A stretch of 32,642 bases of DNA from Terriglobia bacterium. Its GTDB lineage: Bacteria > Acidobacteriota > Terriglobia > Terriglobales > Acidobacteriaceae. Numbering within the stretch: position 1 is the first letter of the stretch; each line of letters starts with the position of its first letter. Position numbers and translations under genes: made by a program. The stretch is from contig JAIQFT010000049.1 of NCBI GenBank assembly GCA_020073185.1, positions 1-32,642 of the forward strand, given 5' to 3'. Below, piece by piece: positions 14,579 to 22,426 of this stretch. The notes beneath the pieces were generated by a model. That model ran no database searches and had not been told where the DNA came from. It saw nothing but the letters and a program-made list of their open reading frames with translations.

Positions 14579-15400
14579 TTACTGACTTTGCGCCAGCTCC
14601 GGCGTCGCCGCCAGCAGCGACTGCGTGTACGGATGCGCCGCGCGCGTCGTCATCTGCTCCGTCGTTCCCAGTTCAACGATCTTGCCGCGATACATCACCG
14701 CGATCCGCGTCGCTAGGTAACGTACCACCGGCATGGAGTGCGAGATGAACAGGTAGGTGAGCTTGAACTCGCGCTGCAGTCGTGCCATCAGGTTGATGAT
14801 CTGCGCCCCCACGCTGACGTCCAGCGCCGACACCGGTTCGTCGGCCACGATAAACCGCGGGCGCAGCGCCAGCGCGCGCGCAATCCCGATCCGCTGCCGC
14901 TGTCCCCCGCTGAACTCGTGCGGATACCGCCCCAGGGCCGCTTCATCCATGCCGACGGCCCGCAGCAACTCCGACGGCGTGAGCGGCGCTGGCTCTTCGC
15001 GGCCCATCTGCGCCCGGTGAATCTGCGCCGGTTCGGCCAGGACTTCCCGCACCCTCATGCGCGGGTCGAGCGAGCCGAACGGGTCCTGGAAGATGATTTG
15101 CATGTCGCGCCGCAGCCGCCGCATCTGGGCCGCGCTCGCCGCAAGCACGTCCGCGCTTTCCGCGAAGCGCACTGTTCCCGACGTCGGCTCAATGAGCCGT
15201 AAAATCACCCTGCCCAGCGTAGTCTTGCCGCTGCCCGACTCGCCCACCAGGCCAAGCGTTTCTCCCGCGTGAATGTCGAGCGACACGTCGTCCAGCGCCC
15301 GCACCTCGCCCTTCGCGCCTCCGCCCCACGCGGATTCGCCGAGCAGAAAAACCTTGGTCACATTGCGCACTTCAACCAGCGGCATCGCGACTGAGCCCAT
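14579..15400 (-). CDS. Oligopeptide/dipeptide-type ABC transporter ATP-binding protein
   Basis: An ATPase subunit of the OppF/DppF type, 273 residues. Walker A is GESGSGKTT, the Q-loop is FQDPFGSLDPRM (a signature of this subfamily), the ABC signature is FSGGQRQR, Walker B is FIVADEP with SALDVS following, and the switch His is in FISHSM. The C-terminal oligopeptide motif HPYTQSLLAATPEL is present. The ATG at 15400 follows AAAGGG by about nine bases; an internal ATG at 15385 is possible. No permease, substrate-binding protein or partner ATPase is adjacent, so its transporter must be encoded elsewhere. It converges on the DsbA-like gene with a 9-base gap. Confidence 0.92.
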   Translation of the reverse strand: MGSVAMPLVEVRNVTKVFLLGESAWGGGAKGEVRALDDVSLDIHAGETLGLVGESGSGKTTLGRVILRLIEPTSGTVRFAESADVLAASAAQMRRLRRDMQIIFQDPFGSLDPRMRVREVLAEPAQIHRAQMGREEPAPLTPSELLRAVGMDEAALGRYPHEFSGGQRQRIGIARALALRPRFIVADEPVSALDVSVGAQIINLMARLQREFKLTYLFISHSMPVVRYLATRIAVMYRGKIVELGTTEQMTTRAAHPYTQSLLAATPELAQSQ

Positions 15401-15473
15401 GTCAAAATACCCTTTGAACTGCCACTCCTCGCTCTTTAAATTGCGCCAGCCGCATCAGCGTAGCCAGAACCGC

Positions 15474-15662
15474 CTAATTGAGCTGGCGTTTAGGGTCAAC
15501 CCAACTGAACACCAGCCATCGGGAACTGCAATGATTGCACCGTAACGGCCAGACCCGCACCAGCCACGACATGAGAACTTCCCGGTAATTGGCGCGATGC
15601 GAACGCACGATATCTACGTGGTCGCAGAAAGGGCAGTGCGCATTCGGATGGAAGTATTGCAC
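15474..15662 (-). CDS. Small zinc-ribbon-like protein
   Basis: The 62-residue product contains HCPFCDHVDIVRSHR and, about 30 residues on, PLRCNHCSSRW: two CxxC knuckles in the spacing of a zinc ribbon, with a basic/hydrophobic stretch between. Similar short proteins are common in acidobacteria; no function is known. It starts with GTG at 15662 (GTGCAATAC) with GGA seven bases upstream. It lies upstream of the ABC ATPase on the same strand, 73 bases away. Confidence 0.6.
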   Translation of the reverse strand: MQYFHPNAHCPFCDHVDIVRSHRANYREVLMSWLVRVWPLRCNHCSSRWLVFSWVDPKRQLN

Positions 15663-15840
15663 TCAGATTCCGCACTTGTTGTTTGCCAAATATTATAGCC
15701 ACACACCTCATAGCCACAAGGCGAGCTTCGACTCTCCGCGAGGCCGGCTGCGCGGGGCGCACGCTGGAGCGTGACGGCAGTCACTTACGCCGGCAGCGAG
15801 ATTCGCAAGAATTCAGACACTCCAGCTACCGGAGGGTCCT

Positions 15841-16071
15841 ATGTCTGCATCGATGCGATGTCCCTCGTGCGGGGCCACTCTGGCGACGGTCTTTCAGCCG
15901 CTGAATTCGTGGAAAGAAATTGCCGCTTACACGGGCCGCGGTGTGCGCACCGTGCAGCGCTGGGAACATCAGGGCCTGCCCGTGCATCGTCCCAAAGGCA
16001 AGGAGCGCAGCGCCGTGATCGCTTTTCCTGAAGAGATCAGTAAATGGCTGCATGGCACGCCGCATCGATGA
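15841..16071 (+). CDS. Small HTH protein with N-terminal CxxC
   Basis: A 76-residue DNA-binding-type protein. CPSCG at residues 7-11 is a single zinc-knuckle half. LNSWKEIAAYTGRGVRTVQR, WEHQGLPVHRPKGKERSAVI and FPEEISKWLH form the MerR/excisionase-like helix-turn-helix often found in acidobacteria as the N-terminal part of larger TPR or receptor proteins. Here the protein ends after the HTH, so it may be a stand-alone regulator or a detached domain. The start at 15841 is firm: GGAGGGTCCT lies immediately upstream. Confidence 0.8.
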   Translation: MSASMRCPSCGATLATVFQPLNSWKEIAAYTGRGVRTVQRWEHQGLPVHRPKGKERSAVIAFPEEISKWLHGTPHR

Positions 16072-16185
16072 TCGCCCATTTCTGACAGCGGCGGTTTCGC
16101 AGAGCTGAAGTCCTGCTCCACCCGGTCAAATGCAAAGGGTTGCCAGTTTCATGGGCTGAAGCCCTGCCACGCCATCGTGCGCTGC
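16072..16185. repeat. Short intergenic stretch with GGGCT-GAA-GCCC palindrome
   Basis: AGCTGAAGTCCTG (about 16103-16115) and GGGCTGAAGCCCTG (16153-16166) are related to the palindromes at 11532-11584. No gene is present. The sequence lies between the convergent HTH and DUF1003 genes. Confidence 0.4.
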
Positions 16186-17016
16186 TCACGCCTTCGAGCG
16201 CAGGAGTTCCTCCATGTCCCCGAGGCGGTCGCCGAGCAGGTTGAGCTTGTGGGCCAGGCCCTGGATTTCGGTGTGGGCGCGGCGGTTGACGTCGTAGTCA
16301 AGTTCGCCGCGCAGGCGGTCTTTCTTGTCCTGCCGGTTCTGGCTCATCATGATGACCGGCGCCTGGATGGCGGCCAGCATGGAGAGAAACAGGTTGAGCA
16401 GGATGAAGGGATACGGGTCCCAGGCGTGGTTGGCGAGGCGCACGTTGATCATGGTGTACATGGTGAGTAAGACGCCAAACAAGATGATGAACGACCAGGA
16501 GCCACCGAAGGAGGCCACCGAGTCGGCGATGCGCTCGCCGAGTGTGGCCTGCTCCTCGATGATCTCGTTGGGGTGGCGGCCGGCGCGGATGCGCACCAGT
16601 TGCTGGGCGGCGTGAAACTGGTGGCCAAGCACGGAGAGCATGTCCATGGCGGCGTGCGGCTTGCGCTGGATGAGGTGGAGAATGTCATTGCGGTCCACCT
16701 CGACGCAGACGGTTTCCTCGGCGGCCAGCGCCTCGGTCTGGTGCGGGGTCTGCTCCAGCATGGAAGCGAAGCCGAAAAATTCGCCCTGCCCGGGCTCATC
16801 GACGACGACTTCCTGGTGGTCTTCGTCGACCGTGGCGACGCGCACGCGGCCGGTGATGACGATGTAGGCGCGTCCAGAGGAGTCGCCGATTTTGTAAATG
16901 CGCTGCCGCGGCGCGAAGCTCTTGATCTCGGTCTGCGCGGCGAGGACGGCGGTCTCCTCGTCGTCGAGCTGGGCAAACAGCGGGACTTGCTTCAACACTT
17001 CGGGATCGCAGGGCAT
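16186..17016 (-). CDS. Cyclic-nucleotide-binding domain fused to DUF1003 membrane domain
   Basis: The 276-residue protein has two parts. Residues 1-135 form a cNMP-binding/Crp-type beta roll (FAPRQRIYKIGDSSGRAYIV, ITGRVRVATVDE, GEFFGFASMLEQ). Residues 150-260 form a DUF1003 domain with two membrane helices (about 174-191 and 203-226) around the family NVRLANHAWDPYPFILLNLF motif, then VIMMSQNRQDKKDRLRGELD and an amphipathic end. The phosphate-binding cassette lacks the usual Arg (TPHQTEA), so classical cAMP/cGMP binding is doubtful. The start at 17016 follows GAGGAG. It is a single-gene unit divergent from rpe; its function is unknown, perhaps ligand-gated membrane sensing. Confidence 0.85.
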   Translation of the reverse strand: MPCDPEVLKQVPLFAQLDDEETAVLAAQTEIKSFAPRQRIYKIGDSSGRAYIVITGRVRVATVDEDHQEVVVDEPGQGEFFGFASMLEQTPHQTEALAAEETVCVEVDRNDILHLIQRKPHAAMDMLSVLGHQFHAAQQLVRIRAGRHPNEIIEEQATLGERIADSVASFGGSWSFIILFGVLLTMYTMINVRLANHAWDPYPFILLNLFLSMLAAIQAPVIMMSQNRQDKKDRLRGELDYDVNRRAHTEIQGLAHKLNLLGDRLGDMEELLRSKA

Positions 17017-17197
17017 GCGGAATCTCCTCGCTGGGTTTGAGGGAGTGTAATCGAAATATTGACGTTTGCGGATTGGCGATTGATTCGGTGGCACTGATGC
17101 AAGTCTCGCGGGGAAGGCGGAATCCAGCCCGGCCCTGCCGGGCTATCCACTGATGTAGTAAACTGCGCGCAATCGTCTGGGGGAAAGCGAGAAAAAC

Positions 17198-17872
17198 GTG
17201 ATCGAGCTGGCGCCTTCGATATTGTCGGCTGATTTTGCCCACTTGGCGGACCAGGTGCACGCGGCGGGCCAGGGTGGCGGGTCGCTGCTGCACGTCGACG
17301 TGATGGACGGCCACTTCGTGCCCAACATCACCATCGGGCCGCCGGTGGTGAAGGCGTTGCGCAAAGTCACCCAGTTGCCGCTGGATTGTCACCTGATGAT
17401 CGAAAACCCGGACCTCTACATCGGCGCCTTTGCGGACGCCGGAGCGGACTGGATCTCGGTGCACCAGGAAGAGTGCGTGCACCTGAACCGGACTCTGACT
17501 TTGATCAAGTCGCACGGCTGCCGCGCCGGCGTGGTGATCAACCCCGCGACCCCGGTGGCCACCCTTTGCGAGGTGCTCGACCTCGTGGACTTCGTGCTGG
17601 TGATGTCGGTGAACCCCGGCTTCGGCGGGCAGAAGTTCATCCCGGCGTCGCTGCACAAGATCGCGCGCCTGGCAGCCATGCGGACCGAACGCAACCTGAA
17701 TTACCGCATCGAGGTGGATGGCGGAATCGCCTTGGACACGGTGCAGCAGGTGGTACGCGCCGGGGCGGAGATACTGGTGGCGGGCAGCGCCGTGTTCGGC
17801 TCCGGCGACATCAAGAGCAACGCGGCATCCCTGCTCAAGGCGGCGACCGAAGCGACCCTGCTGAAAGTGTAG
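17198..17872 (+). CDS. rpe: Ribulose-phosphate 3-epimerase
   Basis: Interconverts ribulose 5-phosphate and xylulose 5-phosphate in the pentose phosphate pathway; it is a TIM barrel with a divalent metal. The 224 residues match the family. Visible motifs are LAPSILSADFAHLADQV, HVDVMDGHFVPNITIGPPVV (metal ligands His and Asp), DCHLMIENP, VMSVNPGFGGQKFIP and YRIEVDGGIALDTV, then the phosphate-binding VAGSAVFG. The GTG start at 17198 is preceded by a purine-rich GGGGGAAAGCGAG. It is divergent from the DUF1003 gene and followed by a decayed remnant. Confidence 0.95.
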   Translation: MIELAPSILSADFAHLADQVHAAGQGGGSLLHVDVMDGHFVPNITIGPPVVKALRKVTQLPLDCHLMIENPDLYIGAFADAGADWISVHQEECVHLNRTLTLIKSHGCRAGVVINPATPVATLCEVLDLVDFVLVMSVNPGFGGQKFIPASLHKIARLAAMRTERNLNYRIEVDGGIALDTVQQVVRAGAEILVAGSAVFGSGDIKSNAASLLKAATEATLLKV

Positions 17873-17942
17873 AGAGGCGCGAATTTCGAGTTGTTCAGGC
17901 GAGTCGCGAAGCGACGCCAGTTCATAACCCGGGAACCTAAGT

Positions 17943-18158
17943 TCCGCGACAGCTCACTCCAGAATTCTCGCAGAGTCCCGCAGCGGCGCGGGACTACCTG
18001 ACGGGGGACTGTTCACCCAGGATCAGTTTCAGAAACTGCCTAAAGACGGACAACCGCTGCAGGGCCAAATTCCCGCCCGTGGCGCAATCGAGGTCAAGTC
18101 CACCAAGCATGACGCATGGCTCACGGCGGATAGCCGGGTGGGGGAGGGGGGAACCTAA
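17943..18158 (+). pseudogene. Remnant of a type ISP-like restriction-modification gene
   Basis: The frame 17943-18158 has no start but reads PDGGLFTQDQFQKLPKDGQP, then PARGAIEVKSTKHDAWLTAD, then a stop. This matches, from memory, the N-terminal region of large single-chain restriction/methyltransferase enzymes (type ISP/LlaGI-like, whose nuclease motif is of the E-V-K kind followed by DAWLTAD). Everything C-terminal is missing, where over 1000 residues would be expected. I read it as a leftover of an old defence gene between rpe and the BamD-like gene. The adjoining sequence to 18285 holds no gene; ACTGGGG-GTT-CCCCAGT in it is a small perfect hairpin. Confidence 0.55.
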
Positions 18159-18285
18159 CTGGGGGTTCCCCAGTGATGAACACGGCTCCTCACTCGATGT
18201 GCGCGTCAACTTCGGATCTCCTGTAAACTAGCAGGTACCGTTTTCCGCTCCAGAGTCTCGGTTCTCAGAGCTATTGAGGTAGGGC

Positions 18286-19710
18286 ATGTTGCGACGTTTT
18301 CTTTCCTTTCTCTTGCTGGCGCTGATGGTGGTCGCGCTGGCGGGCTGCCACAACAAGAAAGTCTCCAACCCGCTGGCCGATGTTGGGTCCAAGCAGCCGG
18401 ACAAGGTGTTGTTTGATCGGGCCATGGACCAGATGAAGCACAACCATATGGACCAGGCGCGGATCATTTTGCAGACGCTAATTAACACCTATCCGGATTC
18501 GGAGTACATCGCGCGTGCCAAGCTGGCGGTGGGCGATTCCTGGTACGCCGAAGGAGGCTCGGCGGCCTTGGCCCAGGCGGAGAACGAGTACAAGGACTTC
18601 GAAACCTTCTTTCCCAACCTGCCGGAAGCGGCCGAGGCGCAGTTGAAGGTGGCTAATATCCACTATCGGCAAATGGAGAAGCCCGACCGCGATTTCACTC
18701 ACGCCTTGCGCGCGGAAGAGGAGTACCGGTCGCTGATCCAGGAATTCCCCGACAGCAAGCTGGTGCCGGAGGCAAAAGAGCGGCTGCTGGAGGTGCAGGA
18801 GGTGCTGGCGGAGCGCGAGTTCCTCATCGGGCGGTTCTATCTGATGCGCGAGGCTTGGGCGGCAACCGTGGCTCGGCTGCAGACGGTGGTAGACGAGTAT
18901 CCCCTGTACAGCGGCGCCGACGAGGCTCTGTACCTATTGGGCAATGCCTACGAGCGGCAGATTGACGTGATCCGCGCGGCAAAATTCGATGAAGTGGCCA
19001 AGGGGAAGTTGCTCAAGGGATTTACCGACAAGGCCGCGGTCGCCTACGCGCGCATCATCACCCGTTACCCGATGACCAACCGCGCCGGCGATGCCCGCAA
19101 GCGTCTGGAGGCATTGCACCGGCCGGTTCCCACGCCCACCCCGGAGATGATCGCGCAGAACAAGAAGGAAGAAGAGAGCCGGCGCGAACTGGGACACTGG
19201 GGCAAGCTCAAGCTGAACCTGCATCGCAGCCCCGACACCTCGCTGGCAGCGCGGGTGGGCGAGCCGACCCTGGTGGATCCGACGCCGACCAACGCGCCCG
19301 ACATCGTCAAAGCAAATATGGCGGCGTATCACGCGGCCACCGGCAAGCCGCCGGCAGGAACGGGCAGCGTCAGCGTGGAAACAGTGAAGGGCGCCACCAC
19401 ACCGCTGCCCAATCAGCCTGTGCCGCGCAGCGACGCGGCGCCGGCGGAGAATGCGGGCGACACCGGGCCGCCGGAGCTGAGGCCCATCAAGCCGGCGGAC
19501 AGCGCGGATCCGGCGGCGAAGTCGTCCGCTCCAGCGACGCCTCCGGCGCAGATCAACGAAGCGGCCGCAGGCCAGGCCGTGCCGACGGCGGCGGATTCCA
19601 GTTCTTCAGCGGCTGCCTCTTCTGCTGGCAGTAGTGCCAATGATAAGAACTCGTCGTCGACCAGCAAGAAGAAAAAGAAGAAGGGGCTGGGGAAGCTGAT
19701 TCCGTTCTAG
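18286..19710 (+). CDS. bamD: BamD-like outer-membrane assembly lipoprotein
   Basis: Probable lipoprotein component of the beta-barrel assembly machine. The signal MLRRFLSFLLLALMVVALAG ends in a lipobox with Cys21. Residues 35-275 form five TPR-like repeats of the BamD type (FDRAMDQMKHNHMDQARIIL, LINTYPDSEYIARAKLAVGD, YRSLIQEFPDSKLVPEAKER, VVDEYPLYSGADEALYLLG). The remaining 200 or so residues are a Pro/Ala/Ser-rich tail ending KKKKKKGLGKLIPF; standard BamD has about 245-300 residues in all. The start at 18286 follows GAGGTAGGG. The tail is unusual, so it could be another TPR lipoprotein; BamD is the best reading. Confidence 0.8.
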   Translation: MLRRFLSFLLLALMVVALAGCHNKKVSNPLADVGSKQPDKVLFDRAMDQMKHNHMDQARIILQTLINTYPDSEYIARAKLAVGDSWYAEGGSAALAQAENEYKDFETFFPNLPEAAEAQLKVANIHYRQMEKPDRDFTHALRAEEEYRSLIQEFPDSKLVPEAKERLLEVQEVLAEREFLIGRFYLMREAWAATVARLQTVVDEYPLYSGADEALYLLGNAYERQIDVIRAAKFDEVAKGKLLKGFTDKAAVAYARIITRYPMTNRAGDARKRLEALHRPVPTPTPEMIAQNKKEEESRRELGHWGKLKLNLHRSPDTSLAARVGEPTLVDPTPTNAPDIVKANMAAYHAATGKPPAGTGSVSVETVKGATTPLPNQPVPRSDAAPAENAGDTGPPELRPIKPADSADPAAKSSAPATPPAQINEAAAGQAVPTAADSSSSAAASSAGSSANDKNSSSTSKKKKKKGLGKLIPF

Positions 19711-19734
19711 ACTGCAGGCTTCAGGCTGCGGGCA

Positions 19735-19766
19735 AGAAGGGCGGCCTCCCGTCGCCCTTCTGTTTT
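19735..19766 (+). terminator. Rho-independent terminator after the BamD-like gene
   Basis: AGAAGGGCG (19735-19743) and CGCCCTTCT (19753-19761) form a perfect 9-bp stem with a 9-base loop, followed by GTTTT. It lies 25 bases after the stop at 19710 and before the promoter of the response-regulator gene. Confidence 0.75.
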
Positions 19767-19859
19767 GGTGCAACCTGCTTGGGTGGAAGCCGAAAGCTTC
19801 GTGCCTGAAGGGACATGTCCGATGGTGGATGAGGGAGCTCCACCGGGTTGCTGTTTGGG

Positions 19860-19888
19860 TTGACTTGAAAGGGCAGAAACAGTAACTT
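19860..19888 (+). promoter_or_regulatory. Predicted sigma-70-type promoter of the receiver-domain gene
   Basis: TTGACT (19860-19865), a 17-base spacer and TAACTT (19883-19888) give a near-consensus -35/-10 pair. Transcription would begin near 19895, about 25 bases before the GTG start at 19920. Inferred from sequence match only. Confidence 0.5.
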
Positions 19889-19919
19889 CGGGGTTACGCT
19901 CCCCCTCAAGAGGCTCGTA

Positions 19920-21401
19920 GTGGCGCTAAAGGTACTTCTAGCGGACGACAATATCACTGCCCAGAAGATGGGCTGCAAGATCCTCAGCGACGCCGGCTAC
20001 ATTGTGGTCGCGGTCAGCAACGGCGCGGCCGCGATGAAGAAGATCGTGGCGGAAAAGCCGGAGCTCATCATCCTCGATGTTTACATGCCGGGCTATAGCG
20101 GCCTGGAAGTCTGCGAAAAGGTGAAAAACGCGGCCGAAACGGCGCAGGTGCCGGTGCTGCTGACGGTGGCCCCCATGGAGCCGTTCAACGCTGCGGACGG
20201 CAACCGGGTGAGGGCCGACGGGGTGCTGACCAAGCCGTTCTTGCCCACCGATCTGCTCGCCGTGGTGCGCAAATTCGAGGAGAAAATCCATCCTCCGGCG
20301 CCGCCGGAAGCGGGAAAGGCCGCCGGGATGCCGGCGCTGCAGGAATTCGAGGACGAAAGCTACGCCGAGTGGAAGGCGGGGGCCGCGCCCGAGGATGATG
20401 CCGCCGCCAAAGCGCCGGAGATGTCGCAGGAAGTGGCGTCTGCGCCTGCGCTGGGGATCGAACATTTGGAGGCCGTACCGGCAAGACCTGTGCCGGAGTT
20501 TGGGGTGGAAGCAGCGCCCGCCGCCTATGCGGCAGAGAGTCAACCGCAAACGTTTGATTTGAGTGCGCCCTCGCCGGTTTTCGACCTGGACCATACCGAA
20601 GCGGCAGTGCTTGCGCCGCCGGCGGAGTTGGAGTTTACCTCGGCGCCGCGAACTGCGGCGATGGACGTACCGCCCGCGGCGGAACTGGAAGTCACGGCGC
20701 AGGAATCGGCAGCACAGGTGCCGATTGTGCAGGACGCGGCGCTGGTCACCAATCCGTCGGACATCACGCAATTCGCCACCAAGTTCGGCCAGGAGCATCC
20801 GGAGGACGTACCGGTCGGAATCGTCATGGAGCAGCCGCCCGAAGAGATGGAACTGGAAGTTGAGTCGCGCGCCCCTGTCGACGATTCTCTGCCGGAAACA
20901 CCCAATCCGCATTGGGGCGATCCGGACGTGAGGGATGCTTTGGGGTTCTCCGGCGGGGCTCCCGCCGCAGCGCCCGCGCCTGAAGCCGAGCCGCAACCTG
21001 AGGTCGGGGTGAAAACGCAACGGCTGCAAGCCGTGCCGGAAGCGGAGGTCGGAATGGATACGCAACCGCTGGAGGTTTCGCCCGAGCCGGAAACAGGAAT
21101 CGCGGAAATGATGGCGCCGCACCCCGAAGCCGTGTCGGCGGAAAGCGCGGCGGCGGCCGCTGCTGCTGAGACCCACAACCTTACGCAACAACTCGTGGCT
21201 CAATTCGCGGCCGAATTGGAAGCGGCGCAGAAGCAAGCGCCGCCGGCGCCCGCGCCGCAGCCGGAGATGGAGCCTCCTGCACAAGCGGCGTTCGCGGTTG
21301 CGGTCCCGGACGAACAGCGTCTCGCGCAAGCGGTCAGCCGCGTGCTGGAGCGGTATCAAGGCGTACTGATCGCGGCGATCGTGAAGGAACTAAAATCGTA
21401 G
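19920..21401 (+). CDS. Receiver-domain response regulator with long disordered C-terminus
   Basis: Residues 1-118 form a CheY-like receiver: acidic pair D9/D10 in LLADDN, phosphoacceptor D53 in IILDVYMPG, T82 in LLTVAP and K105 in LTKPF. No DNA-binding or enzymatic output domain follows. Instead about 340 residues are rich in Glu, Pro, Ala and Val, with imperfect 15-18 residue repeats (EVGVKTQRLQAV, then EVGMDTQPLEVS, then ETGIAEMMA), ending in an amphipathic helix (RLAQAVSRVLERYQGVLIAA). The GTG start at 19920 has AGAGG eight bases upstream. It probably works through protein contacts; its kinase is not in the window. Length is 493 residues. Confidence 0.85.
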   Translation: MALKVLLADDNITAQKMGCKILSDAGYIVVAVSNGAAAMKKIVAEKPELIILDVYMPGYSGLEVCEKVKNAAETAQVPVLLTVAPMEPFNAADGNRVRADGVLTKPFLPTDLLAVVRKFEEKIHPPAPPEAGKAAGMPALQEFEDESYAEWKAGAAPEDDAAAKAPEMSQEVASAPALGIEHLEAVPARPVPEFGVEAAPAAYAAESQPQTFDLSAPSPVFDLDHTEAAVLAPPAELEFTSAPRTAAMDVPPAAELEVTAQESAAQVPIVQDAALVTNPSDITQFATKFGQEHPEDVPVGIVMEQPPEEMELEVESRAPVDDSLPETPNPHWGDPDVRDALGFSGGAPAAAPAPEAEPQPEVGVKTQRLQAVPEAEVGMDTQPLEVSPEPETGIAEMMAPHPEAVSAESAAAAAAAETHNLTQQLVAQFAAELEAAQKQAPPAPAPQPEMEPPAQAAFAVAVPDEQRLAQAVSRVLERYQGVLIAAIVKELKS

Positions 21402-21499
21402 CCGCTGATGGGCACCCGCCAATAGAAATCGGCGGTGCTGAAGCCACTGCGCAATAAAAAATACAAGCGTTCATCAGGCGCGGAGCCGGCCTAGTCCGT

Positions 21500-22426
21500 C
21501 TACCACCGGGCGGATGGACCGCGCAAGCTGAGCACCGGGCATTCGACCTGGCACGCCACCTTGTATGCGTGCATCCAGGGCAAGTGGTCCACAAAAGTGT
21601 CGGGCGCCTTCAGACCGAAGGCGACCAGGTCCACCCCAAGGCGTGCGGCCGTTCCGATAACCATATCGGCGACATTGCCGAAGGCCACATGAAGGTCAAC
21701 CCACGGCGGCATTGCCCCGGCGGCGGCCACCATTTCGATCATGCGCCGTTCCAGCGCGTTTATGATCCGCTGACGATCGTGGGCGGCTTCGCCGTCGAGG
21801 CGTTCGACCACGTGCAACAGGGTGAGCTGGGCGGCGAAATCTGCGGCGATGGCCATGGCCAACGGCAGGGCGCGCGCCGAGTCCGGGGAGAAGTCGGTGG
21901 GAAACAGAACGTGCTTCAAGCGCACCGTCTGCGGGTCGGACTGCCAGGAATGCGGACCGACGGTCAGCACCGGGCATGAGGCATAGCGGAAAACATCTTC
22001 AGCGACCGACCCCAGGACCAGCTTGCGTACCCCCGTCCTGCCATGCGTGCCGACCACGGCGAGATCGATGTGCTCGCGTTCCATGATGGCGCGCAGTACC
22101 TCGCCAACCGCGCCCGCCTGGATCCAGGCATGATGGGTCAGGTCCTGGCAATGCGTGCGGGCCAGAACACGATCGAGCAGGGCGCGGGTTTCGGTGCGGG
22201 CCAGGTCCATGGCGCGCGCGACCGCCTCGGTACTGCCTAGGTAAGCTTCGGGCGGGACAAAGGAAAAAAGTCCGGGTTGCACGACGTGTACCAGGTGCAG
22301 CGTGGAGCCGAAGTGATGGGCCGCGGCCACGGCGTGCAGTAAGGCTCGTTCCGAGCAGGGAGAAAAATCGGTTGCGACCAGCACGTTGCGGATGGCGAGC
22401 GCGACTTGTGGAGTTGTGGCAGTCAT
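21500..22426 (-). CDS. Tandem universal stress protein (two UspA domains)
   Basis: A 308-residue protein with two Usp folds. Domain 1 (about residues 11-155) starts IRNVLVATDFSPCSERALLH and ends with the ATP-binding motif GTHGRTGVRKLVLGSVAEDV, the classical G-2x-G-9x-G-S pattern. Domain 2 (about 165-305) starts LKHVLFPTDFSPDSARALPL but has VAFGLKAPDTFVDHLPWMHA where the glycine motif should be, so it probably cannot bind ATP. The ATG at 22426 follows GAGGAG. It is cytoplasmic, typically induced by starvation or respiratory stress. It is transcribed convergently with the response regulator gene. Confidence 0.9.
   Translation of the reverse strand: MTATTPQVALAIRNVLVATDFSPCSERALLHAVAAAHHFGSTLHLVHVVQPGLFSFVPPEAYLGSTEAVARAMDLARTETRALLDRVLARTHCQDLTHHAWIQAGAVGEVLRAIMEREHIDLAVVGTHGRTGVRKLVLGSVAEDVFRYASCPVLTVGPHSWQSDPQTVRLKHVLFPTDFSPDSARALPLAMAIAADFAAQLTLLHVVERLDGEAAHDRQRIINALERRMIEMVAAAGAMPPWVDLHVAFGNVADMVIGTAARLGVDLVAFGLKAPDTFVDHLPWMHAYKVACQVECPVLSLRGPSARW

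Noticed and set aside
17898-17918. Terminator of rpe from the GGCGAGTCGC-GAA-GCGACGCC hairpin
   Set aside because: The stem is good apart from one bulge, but no T-run follows, so termination is not supported.
19938-21359. 473-residue minus-strand frame opposite the response regulator
   Set aside because: An Arg/His-rich mirror of the Ala/Glu-rich coding strand; not a protein-like sequence.
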